From Hydrogenophaga sp. (GTDB lineage: Bacteria > Pseudomonadota > Gammaproteobacteria > Burkholderiales > Burkholderiaceae_C), in the NCBI RefSeq assembly GCF_030373225.1, contig NZ_JAUCZG010000003.1, positions 141,488 to 205,487 of the forward strand: a stretch of DNA of 64,000 bases, in the 5' to 3' direction. The notes under the pieces were generated by a model. It had not been told where the DNA came from. It made no database searches and worked only from the letters and a program-made list of their open reading frames with translations. Every line of letters begins with the position of its first letter. The stretch's first letter is position 1. Both the position numbers and the translations under genes were made by a program. Of the stretch, positions 26,176-35,036 are shown one piece after another.

Positions 26176-27558
26176 TCAGTGCGCGCTGGCGCCCACCACA
26201 GCGTCGGGCTTGGCCTGCTTGAGCAAGGCCAGCATCACCGCTTCGATGCGGTGCAGCGCTTCGGTGGTCTGCCCCTCGAAGCGCAACACCAGCACCGGCG
26301 TGGTGTTGGAGGCGCGGATCAGGCCGAAACCATCGGGCCAGTCCACCCGCACACCGTCGATGGTGGACAGCTTCGCCGGCGCGTCGAACTTCGCCAGGGC
26401 CACCAGCTTCTCCACCACCGCGTGCGGCTCGCCTTCGGCGCAGGCCACGTTGAGTTCGGGCGTGCTGAAGCTGGTGGGCAAGGCATTGAGCACGTCGCTG
26501 GCGTCCGGGCTGCGGCTCACGATCTCGAGCAGGCGCGCGCCGGCGTAGGTGCCGTCGTCGAAGCCATACCAGCGCTCCTTGAAAAAGATGTGGCCGCTCA
26601 TCTCGCCGCCCAGCGGGCTGTCGAGTTCCTTCATGCGGGCCTTGATCAGCGAATGACCGGTCTTGTAGATGTGGGCCACGCCGCCGGCCGCTTCAATGGC
26701 CGGGGCCAGCCGCTGCGAGCACTTGACGTCGAACACGATGTCGCCACCGGGCACGCGCGAGAGCACGTCCTGGGAGAACAGGATCATCTGGCGGTCGGGG
26801 TAGATGTTGGAGCCGTCCTTGGTGACGATGCCCAGGCGGTCACCGTCGCCATCGAAGGCCAGGCCGAGTTCGGCATCGGTTTCGCGCAGCGCGCGCATCA
26901 CGTCCTGCAGGTTTTCCGGCTTGCTCGGATCCGGGTGGTGGTTGGGGAAGTTGCCGTCCACCTCGCTGAACAGCTCGACCACCTCGCAGCCGAGCGCGCG
27001 AAAGATCGCGGGCGCCGAGGCGCCGGCCACACCGTTGCCACAGTCCACCACGATCTTCATCGGGCGCGAGAGTTTGATGTCACCGACGATGCGCGCCTGG
27101 TAGGCCGCCTGCACATTGATCAGGCGCACCCGCCCGCCATCGGCACGCCGGTGTGTCTCGGCTTCCATGGTCTTGCGCAAGGCCTGGATGTCGTCACCGT
27201 AGATGGCGCGCCCGGCCAGCACCATCTTGAAACCGTTGTAGTCCCTGGGGTTGTGGCTGCCCGTGACCTGGATGCCGCTGTTGCACAGCGTGGCGGCAGC
27301 GAAATACAGCATGGGCGTGGTCGCCAGACCGATGTCGATCACGTCCACCCCGGCGGCGACCAGTCCACGGATCAGCGCTGCCGACAGGGCCGGCCCACTC
27401 AGGCGCCCGTCGCGCCCCACCGCCACGGACGTTTCGCCCAGGCTCATGGCCTGGGTGCCGAAAGCCAGCCCCAGCGCCTCGGCCACGTCTTCGTTGAGCG
27501 CGGTCGGGGTCACGCCGCGGATGTCGTAGGCCTTGAAGATCGAGGGGGTGACTTGCAT
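26176..27558 (-). CDS. Phosphomannomutase/phosphoglucomutase, AlgC type
   Basis: A 460-residue alpha-D-phosphohexomutase interconverting hexose 1- and 6-phosphates, supplying GDP-mannose or UDP-glucose routes for surface glycans. The phosphoserine loop TGSHNPRDYNGFK, metal loop FDGDGDRLG, sugar-binding GGEMSGHIFFKERW and phosphate-binding loop RASNTTPVLVLRFEG are all present, matching Pseudomonas AlgC in order and length. It stands beside LPS genes but on its own promoter, convergent with the waaA pair. Confidence 0.92.
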   Translation of the reverse strand: MQVTPSIFKAYDIRGVTPTALNEDVAEALGLAFGTQAMSLGETSVAVGRDGRLSGPALSAALIRGLVAAGVDVIDIGLATTPMLYFAAATLCNSGIQVTGSHNPRDYNGFKMVLAGRAIYGDDIQALRKTMEAETHRRADGGRVRLINVQAAYQARIVGDIKLSRPMKIVVDCGNGVAGASAPAIFRALGCEVVELFSEVDGNFPNHHPDPSKPENLQDVMRALRETDAELGLAFDGDGDRLGIVTKDGSNIYPDRQMILFSQDVLSRVPGGDIVFDVKCSQRLAPAIEAAGGVAHIYKTGHSLIKARMKELDSPLGGEMSGHIFFKERWYGFDDGTYAGARLLEIVSRSPDASDVLNALPTSFSTPELNVACAEGEPHAVVEKLVALAKFDAPAKLSTIDGVRVDWPDGFGLIRASNTTPVLVLRFEGQTTEALHRIEAVMLALLKQAKPDAVVGASAH

Positions 27559-27672
27559 GAGGGTGTCCTGGGTTCGGGGGGTTGCCCATTGTAGGAGTGA
27601 GCTTTGCGGCGAATGGAGTCACAGGTCCGGAAACGACCAGTCACGAAGCCCCGGTGCGCCTACCATTCACCC

Positions 27673-29187
27673 ATGGACGCCACCCGGACTCACCACGCCG
27701 ACGCCCGCTATCTCGCGATGTGCTCACGCGACGCCCGCTTTGACGGCCGCTTCTTCACCGGCGTGACCTCCACCGGCATTTACTGCCGGCCAGTGTGCTC
27801 GGTGCGCACGCCCAAACGCGAGAACTGCCGTTTTTTTGACCACGCTGCACAGGCCGAACGCGCCGGCTTTCGCCCCTGTCTGCGCTGCCGACCGGAACTC
27901 GCCCCGCTGGACCGGGCCTGGTCGGCGCAGGACGCCGGCGACATCCTCATGGGCCAGGCCACCCGGCTGCTGGACGACCCGCAGCGCTGGCACCTGTCCA
28001 CGGACACCGGCCCGTCGGTGGCCGAACTGGCCGCGCGCCTGGGCGTGAGCGACCGCCACCTGCGCCGGCTGTTTGAAACGCGCCTGGGCGTCTCGCCGTT
28101 GCAGTACCTGCTGACCCGCAAGCTGCTGAGCGCCAAACAGCTGCTGGCCGACACGGCCTTGCCGGTCTCCGGGGTGGCACAGGCCAGCGGCTTTGCCAGC
28201 GTGCGCCGTTTCAACGCGGCGTTTCGCGCCCACTATGGGCTCAAGCCCACCGAGTTGCGCCGCAGCGCGCCATCACCGGGCCTGGGCAGTGCGGTGCGCC
28301 TGGGCTGGCGTCCGCCGTTCGATGCACGGGCCCTGCTGGGCTTCATGGCCACGCGGCAGATGCCGGGCGCCGAACATGTCGATCTCGACCGTTTGACGCT
28401 GGCACGCACGGTGCGGCTGGAATCGGCGGGTCGCATCCACACCGGCTGGTTGTCCGCCACGCTGGAGCCCGAGGCGCACCGGCTGTTGCTGCGCACCAGC
28501 GACAGCCTGCATGCGGTGCTGCCGGCGGTCATCTGGCGCGTGCGCGCGCTGTTCGATCTCGACGCCGACCCCCAGGCGATCAACGCCGCGTTGCAGGCCG
28601 ACTTTCCTGGCGCCGACGGCCTGCGGGTGCCGGGGTGCTTCGATGGCTTCGAACTGGCCGTGCGGGCGGTGCTGGGCCAGCAGATCACGGTGGCCGCCGC
28701 ACGCACACTGGCCACCCGGCTGCTGGCGCGCTTCGGTGAGCCGCTGCGCACGGACCACCCCGACCTGCACCGCCTGTTTCCCGGCGCCGGCGTGCTGGCA
28801 GCGGCCGCGCCCGACACACTGGGTGAACTCGGCATCGTGCGCCAGCGCCAGGCCGCCATCCAGGCGCTGGCCCGGGCGGTGGCCAGTGGTGCACTCGACC
28901 TGAGCCCGCATGCCGACCCGGCCAGCACCACGCAGGCGCTGGTGGCCCTGCCCGGCATCGGTGCCTGGACCGCCCAATACATTGCCATGCGCGCGCTGCG
29001 CTGGCCCGACGCCTGGCCGCAGGGCGACGTGGCACTGATCCAGTCGCTGGGCATCACCGGCAAGGGCCGGGCCGCGAGCGCCGAAGCCGACCACCTCGCT
29101 CTCGCGTGGCAGCCCTGGCGCAGCTACGCGGTCATCCGAACCTGGGCCGGCCTGTACCGCGCCCGACACGCCGAAACCCCAGCATGA
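27673..29187 (+). CDS. Ada-AlkA fusion: methylation-sensing regulator with 3-methyladenine DNA glycosylase
   Basis: A 504-residue multidomain protein. Residues 10-75 form the Ada methylphosphotriester domain with zinc cysteines at 38, 42, 69 and 72, the same positions as in E. coli Ada. Residues about 90-195 are an AraC-type HTH (LGVSDRHLRRLFETRLGVSP). The rest is AlkA: an N-terminal beta domain, then the HhH-GPD region LPGIGAWTAQYIAMRALRWP and the catalytic Asp in QGDVAL. It probably senses methylated DNA, activates repair genes and excises alkylated bases. The start at 27673 was chosen because upstream codons are not family-like. It overlaps ogt by ATGA. Confidence 0.93.
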   Translation: MDATRTHHADARYLAMCSRDARFDGRFFTGVTSTGIYCRPVCSVRTPKRENCRFFDHAAQAERAGFRPCLRCRPELAPLDRAWSAQDAGDILMGQATRLLDDPQRWHLSTDTGPSVAELAARLGVSDRHLRRLFETRLGVSPLQYLLTRKLLSAKQLLADTALPVSGVAQASGFASVRRFNAAFRAHYGLKPTELRRSAPSPGLGSAVRLGWRPPFDARALLGFMATRQMPGAEHVDLDRLTLARTVRLESAGRIHTGWLSATLEPEAHRLLLRTSDSLHAVLPAVIWRVRALFDLDADPQAINAALQADFPGADGLRVPGCFDGFELAVRAVLGQQITVAAARTLATRLLARFGEPLRTDHPDLHRLFPGAGVLAAAAPDTLGELGIVRQRQAAIQALARAVASGALDLSPHADPASTTQALVALPGIGAWTAQYIAMRALRWPDAWPQGDVALIQSLGITGKGRAASAEADHLALAWQPWRSYAVIRTWAGLYRARHAETPA

Positions 29188-29699
29188 AACACGAAGCCCA
29201 GGCCGTTCAAGCCACCATTGCGTCACCTCTGGGCGACATCCTCATCGCCGCCAGCGCACAAGGGCTGGTGGGCGTGTGGTTTCACGACCAGAAACACCTG
29301 CCCCTGGCCGAGGAACGGGCCCGCTGGCCGCAGCAGCCCGGGCACGCCGTGCTGCAGGCGGCCGCCAACCAGCTCGCGGGCTACTTCGCTGGCCGGCGAA
29401 GCACGTTCGACCTGCCGCTCGACCTGGGCCGCGGCACGGCGTTTCAGCAAAGCGTGTGGCAAGCCTTGCTCGAGATCCGGTGTGGAGACACGGCCAGCTA
29501 CAGCGAGCTGGCACAACGCATCGGCAAACCCCGGGCGGTGCGCGCGGTGGGCGCGGCGGTGGGGCGCAACCCGGTGAGCGTGATCGTGCCTTGCCACCGG
29601 GTGGTGGGCGCCGGTGGCGCACTCACCGGCTATGCTGGCGGCCTCCCCCGCAAGAGCGCCCTGCTCGAACTCGAGGCCAGCGGCCGGTCGCTGCCCTGA
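29184..29699 (+). CDS. ogt: Methylated-DNA-[protein]-cysteine S-methyltransferase
   Basis: A 171-residue suicide enzyme that removes methyl groups from O6-methylguanine. The acceptor motif PCHRV has Cys137; the FQQSVWQALLEIRCGDTASYSELA segment is the HTH DNA-binding part. Together with the Ada-AlkA gene it overlaps, it splits the three activities of the adaptive response over two proteins: sensing plus glycosylase in one, O6 repair in the other. Confidence 0.95.
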   Translation: MKHEAQAVQATIASPLGDILIAASAQGLVGVWFHDQKHLPLAEERARWPQQPGHAVLQAAANQLAGYFAGRRSTFDLPLDLGRGTAFQQSVWQALLEIRCGDTASYSELAQRIGKPRAVRAVGAAVGRNPVSVIVPCHRVVGAGGALTGYAGGLPRKSALLELEASGRSLP

Positions 29700-29711
29700 A
29701 CACCTGCTCCC

Positions 29712-30623
29712 ATGCCTGTCACGTTGATTGCCGAATTCTTCCTTCTGGCTGCCCTGTGGGGCTCGTCTTTCCTCTTCATGCGACTGGGAGCGGCCGAATT
29801 CGGCATCGTGCCTACCGCGGGGCTGAGGGTGTTGCTGGCCGCGCTCTTCCTGCTGCCGGTGTTTCTGGTCAAGGGGGTCTGGGCCGATTTCCGCCGGCGC
29901 GCCCGGGCCATCCTGTTCGTCGGCCTGCTCAATTCGGGCATTCCGTTCATGTTGTTCGCGTTTGCCGTGATGCACATCACCACCGGGCTGACCTCCATCC
30001 TGAACGCCACCGTGCCGCTCACCGGCGCCGTGGTGGCCTGGCTGTGGCTCAAGGACCGTCCGGGTGGCTCGCGACTGCTGGGGCTGGCCATCGGCTTTGC
30101 CGGGGTCACGCTGCTGGTCATCGGCAAATCGGGCTTCAGCGCCACCGGTGTGGCCGGCGCCGGCTCCGCCGGCATCACCCTGCTGGCCATGGGCGCCTGT
30201 CTGCTGGCCACGCTGTGTTATGGCCTGGCGGCCAGCTTCACCAAACGCCACCTCACCGGCGCCCACCCCCTGGCCACCGCCACCGGCAGCCAGATCGGCG
30301 CCGCGCTTGGCCTGGCGGTGCCCATGTTGTGGTTCTGGCCCAGCCAGCCGGTGAGCATCACCGCCTGGGCCGCCGTCGCAGCGGTCGCGCTGCTGTGCAC
30401 GTCCATCGCCTACATCCTGTTTTTCCACATCATCGAACAGGCAGGCCCGAGCAAGGCACTGACCGTCACCTTTCTGGTGCCGGTGTTTGCGCTGGGCTAC
30501 GGCGCGCTGTTCCTGGGCGAGACGATCACGCCGTGGATGGTGGGTTGCGGTCTGGTGATCGTCTGCGGCACGGCCTTGTCCACCGGGCTGGTGCGCCTGC
30601 GCTGGCTGGAGCGGGCCGCCTGA
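29712..30623 (+). CDS. DMT-superfamily (EamA) transporter
   Basis: A 303-residue inner-membrane protein with ten hydrophobic segments in two five-helix EamA repeats, the second beginning near residue 150. The start (LIAEFFLLAALWGSSFLFMRLG) and the NATVPLTGAVVAWLWLKDR and TFLVPVFALGYGALFLGE segments are typical. Members export amino acids, metabolites or drugs; no substrate is evident. It starts 12 bases after ogt and may be co-transcribed with it. Confidence 0.88.
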   Translation: MPVTLIAEFFLLAALWGSSFLFMRLGAAEFGIVPTAGLRVLLAALFLLPVFLVKGVWADFRRRARAILFVGLLNSGIPFMLFAFAVMHITTGLTSILNATVPLTGAVVAWLWLKDRPGGSRLLGLAIGFAGVTLLVIGKSGFSATGVAGAGSAGITLLAMGACLLATLCYGLAASFTKRHLTGAHPLATATGSQIGAALGLAVPMLWFWPSQPVSITAWAAVAAVALLCTSIAYILFFHIIEQAGPSKALTVTFLVPVFALGYGALFLGETITPWMVGCGLVIVCGTALSTGLVRLRWLERAA

Positions 30624-30673
30624 GGCGGGGAGCGCCGGCGCAGTGCCGCAAGCGGCCTGGCTCCGATGACATC

Positions 30674-30691
30674 GCGGGCTGCTCAGCCCGC
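30674..30691. terminator. Short hairpin between convergent transcripts
   Basis: GCGGGCTG, a CT loop and CAGCCCGC form an 8-bp perfect stem in the 170-bp gap between the DMT transporter and the convergent PucR-type regulator. No T tract follows, so any terminator role is uncertain. Nothing else was seen in this gap. Confidence 0.35.
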
Positions 30692-30794
30692 CTTCAAGGT
30701 GAACAACCGGGGAGAAGCGGAACCAGACTGTCGTCCCCCGGCATGTGCCCAAGCCGCTGAGCAGGAGAAGCGCCACCCGCGCAAGCGCGCAGCT

Positions 30795-32738
30795 TCAGCC
30801 CAGGTTCGACGACGGTGAGCGCAGCGCGTGCAGCTGCAGTGCCAGGTGCAGCGCCAGGCGGCGCCCCGGCAGATCCCATGGACCGAGCAAGGCGTCAGCT
30901 GCGGCCAGGCGGTTGCGCAGCGTGTTGATGTGCAGCCCAAGGCGGCTGGCTGCCGCCTTGGCGCTGCAGCCCAGGTCGAGATAGGTCAAAAGGCTCGTTG
31001 CCAGCTTCGTGCCGCGTGTCCGGTCATGCGCCAACAATGCGCCGACGGTTGCGTCGATGAAGGTCTGAGGAGCTGGTCCGCCGACGGCCGCATTGTTGCC
31101 AAAAGCTGCGACAAATGGCGCGAGTTCGTCGACCAGACGAATGCAGGCTTTGGCGGTGAGGTCCTCCGACGCCAGCATGCGCAACAGCACCAGGCCTTTG
31201 TGCAGCCCCGCGAAGCTGTCCGGCAGCACCGCCAGCGTGTCGCAACGCGCCGAAACCAGTCCCACGGCGGTCAGCCTGGGCTTCTCGTCCAACGCCTTCA
31301 GCATCGTCTGGCGCAGCGCCGCGGGATCGCGATCGGCACACAACACGACAACCCGGCCGTCCATTTCGCAGACGCGAGCGCGAGGGTCGTCGAGCCGGGC
31401 CTGCAGCCGCCGTTGCACAGCCGTCGTGGTGGCGCCGGCGGCGCTTCCCATCGCGGTGACCTCGAGCAGCGCCAGCACCGTCGCGGTGCCGGACGTCAGC
31501 CCTCGCGCCGCGGCCCGGCCGGCAAGCGCCGCACTGCCGAGGCGCATCGGGTTCAGCAGGTCCGCCAGCAAGTGCTCCGAGTCGGCGGCCTGGGAGTCGA
31601 CCGTCAGTCGCGGCGCCAGCAACATCAGCGCCACAACAAGTGCGCTGCGTTCCAGGGTGCGCACTGCGACGTCAGAAAGCGGTTCCGCGCTCAAGACCAG
31701 CAGGCCACCGAGCAGGCGGCTGCCGCCCACGATCGCCGCCAGACGGCCCATGCGTCCCGGCGGCGCAGCCATGGCCACGGAGCGACCACTGAGGCGGCTG
31801 TCGTCGAGTGCGGCGTGCAGTTGCAACCCCTGCAACCACCGGGCCAGACTGCCGCCGGCCCCGCTGACACCCACGCCGTCGGATCCGGCCATGCACAGGA
31901 CCGTGTCGGCGTCATCGACCACCACCACCTCGGCGCCAAGAAGGCTGGCAACGGTGCGGCACACATCGAGTTGCGTGCCCCCCCGGGCCACCAGTCGCGT
32001 CAGCCGTTCATGAGCGTCGGCCGCCATTTCCAAAGCTTCGGTCTGCTGTTGCAACCGCTGGTTGCTGAATTCGGCCTGCGCCAGCGCCCTGCGCGTCTGC
32101 GCATGGGCTTGCGCATTGCGCACCGCCACCACGGCTTGCGCGGCAAGCATCCCGAGGGTGGCGATGTCGGGATGCGTGTACTCGCGCACCACCCGGTCGG
32201 CGAGCACCAGCACGCCGATGAAGTCGGTTCCTGACAACATCGGCACCGCCACCATGGACAGCAAGCCTTCGCCGCGCAAGGTCGCGTCGATCTGCGCGTC
32301 GTGAATGACCCGCTCATCGGCGAAATAGTCGGCCGTTGCGAAAGGTGAGCGGGTGCGCCTGACATAACCGGCGGCGCCGCGGCCGTGCGCGACGCGCATC
32401 AACTGCGCCCATTCAGCGGTGACACCGTCGATTGCCAACACCACAAGGTCGTCCTCGCTTGCGACGTCGGGCCCCGCAATCCAGCCGATGTGACTGCCAA
32501 GCAATGCGCGGCTGCGCTCGACGATGGCCTGCAGCACACCCGCTGGCTCTCGCAGCACGGTCAGGTCGCGGGCTGTATCGGCCACGGCCCGCCAGGCCCG
32601 CTCGCGGTCGCGCGACTGCGCCACCTGCAACCGCAGCGACGCCAGTTCGACGGGGTCGGCACTGCGCGTCAGTGCTGCACCGACGACCGCCGGATCGGGA
32701 TCGTCCAGATCGTCGGGGTCGTAGGAGGGTCGGTGCAT
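30795..32738 (-). CDS. PucR/CdaR-type transcriptional regulator with GAF domain
   Basis: A 647-residue regulator. Residues about 45-210 form a GAF sensor domain (GVLQAIVERSRALLGSHIGWI to LGMLAAQAVVAVRNAQA). A coiled helix linker (ALAQAEFSNQRLQQQTEALEM) follows, then a second sensor-like segment, a CdaR GGDEF-like region and, at the C-terminus, the PucR HTH (DLGCSAKAAASRLGLHINTLRNRLAAADALLG). Such proteins usually activate neighbouring catabolic genes on binding a ligand. The ATG at 32738 follows GGAG. It is divergent from the ABC/propeller operon, with an inverted repeat between them. Confidence 0.85.
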   Translation of the reverse strand: MHRPSYDPDDLDDPDPAVVGAALTRSADPVELASLRLQVAQSRDRERAWRAVADTARDLTVLREPAGVLQAIVERSRALLGSHIGWIAGPDVASEDDLVVLAIDGVTAEWAQLMRVAHGRGAAGYVRRTRSPFATADYFADERVIHDAQIDATLRGEGLLSMVAVPMLSGTDFIGVLVLADRVVREYTHPDIATLGMLAAQAVVAVRNAQAHAQTRRALAQAEFSNQRLQQQTEALEMAADAHERLTRLVARGGTQLDVCRTVASLLGAEVVVVDDADTVLCMAGSDGVGVSGAGGSLARWLQGLQLHAALDDSRLSGRSVAMAAPPGRMGRLAAIVGGSRLLGGLLVLSAEPLSDVAVRTLERSALVVALMLLAPRLTVDSQAADSEHLLADLLNPMRLGSAALAGRAAARGLTSGTATVLALLEVTAMGSAAGATTTAVQRRLQARLDDPRARVCEMDGRVVVLCADRDPAALRQTMLKALDEKPRLTAVGLVSARCDTLAVLPDSFAGLHKGLVLLRMLASEDLTAKACIRLVDELAPFVAAFGNNAAVGGPAPQTFIDATVGALLAHDRTRGTKLATSLLTYLDLGCSAKAAASRLGLHINTLRNRLAAADALLGPWDLPGRRLALHLALQLHALRSPSSNLG

Positions 32739-32770
32739 GGGGGGGGTTCTCCAAGGAGTTTTCAACCGAA

Positions 32771-32791
32771 TCCTGTGATTAACACACAGGA
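32771..32791. promoter_or_regulatory. Inverted repeat in the regulator/ABC operon divergent promoter region
   Basis: TCCTGTG and CACAGGA form a perfect 7-bp inverted repeat with a 7-base AT-rich spacer (ATTAACA). It is 33 bp before the regulator start and about 90 bp before the first ABC gene. It is the strongest symmetric element in the 144-bp gap and a candidate site for the PucR-type regulator. Confidence 0.5.
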
Positions 32792-32882
32792 AACCGATCG
32801 AAGGCTGTGCATCTCACACATTGCCACATTGCCGAGCTGCACCGACGATCGACGCTGGTTCAAAAAAAGATGGAGACGCAAC

Positions 32883-33854
32883 ATGAGGCTGCCCCGCCTG
32901 TCCCAGCAAACAATTGTCTTTGCGATCTTCACCCTGATGTTCGCCGGCTTCTCGGTTTTGCTGCCCGGATTCCTCAACACCGGCAACATGCTGGGACTGC
33001 TGCAAAACGTTGCCATCCTCGGCATCCTGGGTTTGGGCATGGCGATCATCGTCATCGGCCGGGGAATCGACATTTCCATGGTGGCTGTGCTGGCCGTGCC
33101 AGCCGGATTGATCCTGCAGATGGTGCAGGACGGTCATTCGGTGCCCGTGGCCTTCGCCGCAGCGCTGGCGCTGGCACTGGTCTTCGGTCTGATCAACGGC
33201 TGGCTCACGGCCTATGCCGAGGTGCCATCGCTGTTCACGACGCTGGCTTCGGGTCTGTTCCTGGCCGGGCTCGGACAGGTGGCGTTCTTTCGCCTCGACG
33301 TGGTGCAGTGGAGCCCGAAGCTCGACGGCCTTGCCTGGGTCGGCCGCGGCACGCTGGCCGGTATCCCGATGCCTGTGGTGATGTTTGGTCTGGTTGCTGT
33401 GGCAGTGGCCTTCTTCCTGCGCCGCACCCGGCTGGGCAGTTATGTCTACGCCATCGGCGACAACCCCTTCGGTGCGCGCACCACCGGCATCCCGACACGG
33501 CCGGTGATCGTGTTGCAGTACGTGCTGGCGGCGTTGATCGGGGCCTTTGCCGGCATGGTGATGGCGGCCTCGGTGAACAGCATGCCCACGCGCATTTACA
33601 ACTCCACGCTGATCTACGACGTCATCCTGGTCGTGGTGCTCGGCGGCATCGGCCTGGCAGGCGGGCGTGGCGGCGTGATCAACGTGATCATCGGAACCTT
33701 GCTGATCGGAACCTTGCTCAACGGCATGACGATCATGGACGTGTCCTATTCAGCCCAGAACCTGGTCAAGGGGGTGGTGCTGCTGGCGGCCATCCTGATC
33801 GATTCGTTCGTCAATCCGCGCAACGAAGAAACCGCCCAACAGGGTGATATATGA
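32883..33854 (+). CDS. RbsC-type ABC transporter permease
   Basis: A 323-residue inner-membrane permease of the ribose/autoinducer-2 (BPD_transp_2) family with 8-10 hydrophobic segments. GLGMAIIVIGRGIDISMVAVLA near the N-terminus and VVLGGIGLAGGRGGVINVIIGTLLIG near the C-terminus are the family signatures, with the ATPase-contacting GDNPFGARTTGIPTRPVIV loop between. It is first in a seven-gene run that also encodes a second, fused permease, so the importer core is probably a heterodimer. The gene starts at 32883 with GATGGAG upstream. Confidence 0.9.
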   Translation: MRLPRLSQQTIVFAIFTLMFAGFSVLLPGFLNTGNMLGLLQNVAILGILGLGMAIIVIGRGIDISMVAVLAVPAGLILQMVQDGHSVPVAFAAALALALVFGLINGWLTAYAEVPSLFTTLASGLFLAGLGQVAFFRLDVVQWSPKLDGLAWVGRGTLAGIPMPVVMFGLVAVAVAFFLRRTRLGSYVYAIGDNPFGARTTGIPTRPVIVLQYVLAALIGAFAGMVMAASVNSMPTRIYNSTLIYDVILVVVLGGIGLAGGRGGVINVIIGTLLIGTLLNGMTIMDVSYSAQNLVKGVVLLAAILIDSFVNPRNEETAQQGDI

Positions 33855-33915
33855 AGCGGCACCCCGTTCCTTCCGTCCCTTGCGGACACCCACCAAGAAC
33901 CATCCGGAGACACGC

Positions 33916-34926
33916 ATGACGAAACAACTCGGCATTCTCAAAAGCATCACCATCGCGGCCGCGCTGGGAGCCAGCATGGGCGCTTTCGCTCAGGGAAAGG
34001 GCCTTGAAGAGCCATTTCGCGACAGCTATAGAAAAACCATGTCGGGCAAGGTCGTGGCCTATGTGCCGGTTGCGCTGGGTTTCGACCTCGCACAGGGCTG
34101 GCTCGAAGGCCTCAAGCGGGAACTCGAGCCGCTGGGCGTGAAGATCGTCGCCCGCGACCCGAACTGGAGCACCAACGCCGGCGCGCAGGCGGTGACCGCG
34201 CTGATCGGGGAAAAGCCCGATGTGCTGGTGGTGCACAACCCCGACGTGCAGACCTACGCCAAGTTGCTGCGCAAGGCCGAGGCCGATGGCATCCAGGTCA
34301 TCCAGATCAACATGCGCTCGTCTTACTCGTCGGTCGCCTATGTCGGCGCGGATTGGGTTGAAATCGGCGAAGGCGCGGCGACGGCTGTGGTCGAGGCCTG
34401 CAAAGGCAAATCGAACAAGATCGCGATTGTGCAGGGCGCGTTGTCTGCCGCAGCCAGCGCCTACACGCTCAAGGGCGTGGAAAACGTGCTGGCAAAAAAC
34501 CCGCAGATCAAGGTCGTGTCCAGCCAGGCTGCCGATTGGGATGCCGCCAAGGCCAAGGGCATCACCCAGACCGTGCTCAAGCAACACCCCGACCTGTGCG
34601 GCATCGTCGGTTTCTGGGACGGCATGGATTCAGGCACGGCAGCGGCCATCAAGGAAGCGGGCCTGACCGGCAAGGTCTTCCTCGCCACGTCGGGCGGAGG
34701 CGAGCAAAAGGGCGCCTGTGATCAGGTCAAAAGCGGTGCTTTCGACCTGAACTTGAGCTACGACGTACCCACGCAGGCCACCACGATGGCTGCCCAGATC
34801 AAGTGGCTGTTGCAGAACCCGGGCAAGACGACTGGCCTGAAGGGTTCGATCTACACCACCCTGATCCCGATCACCAAGGCCAACGCCAACATCGAGGGCA
34901 CGTGCTGGAAGTTGGGCAAATCCTGA
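33916..34926 (+). CDS. Periplasmic sugar-type substrate-binding protein (Peripla_BP_4)
   Basis: A 336-residue binding protein of the RbsB/LsrB-like class. A Sec signal peptide (MTKQLGILKSITIAAALGAS to GAFAQ, about 25 residues) precedes two Rossmann-like lobes; VVAYVPVALGFDLAQGWLEGLKREL, ALIGEKPDVLVVHNPDVQTYAKLLRKAE and IVGFWDGMDSGTAAAIKEAG are typical of the family. GGAGA precedes the ATG at 33916. The ligand is unknown; the family binds sugars, autoinducer-2, inositol and other polyols. Confidence 0.88.
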   Translation: MTKQLGILKSITIAAALGASMGAFAQGKGLEEPFRDSYRKTMSGKVVAYVPVALGFDLAQGWLEGLKRELEPLGVKIVARDPNWSTNAGAQAVTALIGEKPDVLVVHNPDVQTYAKLLRKAEADGIQVIQINMRSSYSSVAYVGADWVEIGEGAATAVVEACKGKSNKIAIVQGALSAAASAYTLKGVENVLAKNPQIKVVSSQAADWDAAKAKGITQTVLKQHPDLCGIVGFWDGMDSGTAAAIKEAGLTGKVFLATSGGGEQKGACDQVKSGAFDLNLSYDVPTQATTMAAQIKWLLQNPGKTTGLKGSIYTTLIPITKANANIEGTCWKLGKS

Positions 34927-35036
34927 TCCGCATGGCCCGGCTGGCCGGGCGTGCCCGACACGTCGCGGCCTCGCCAACCCGCAATGCCGTCGCACGCCGG
35001 CAAGCCGTCTGACGCCCACAACCTGACCGCAAGAAC

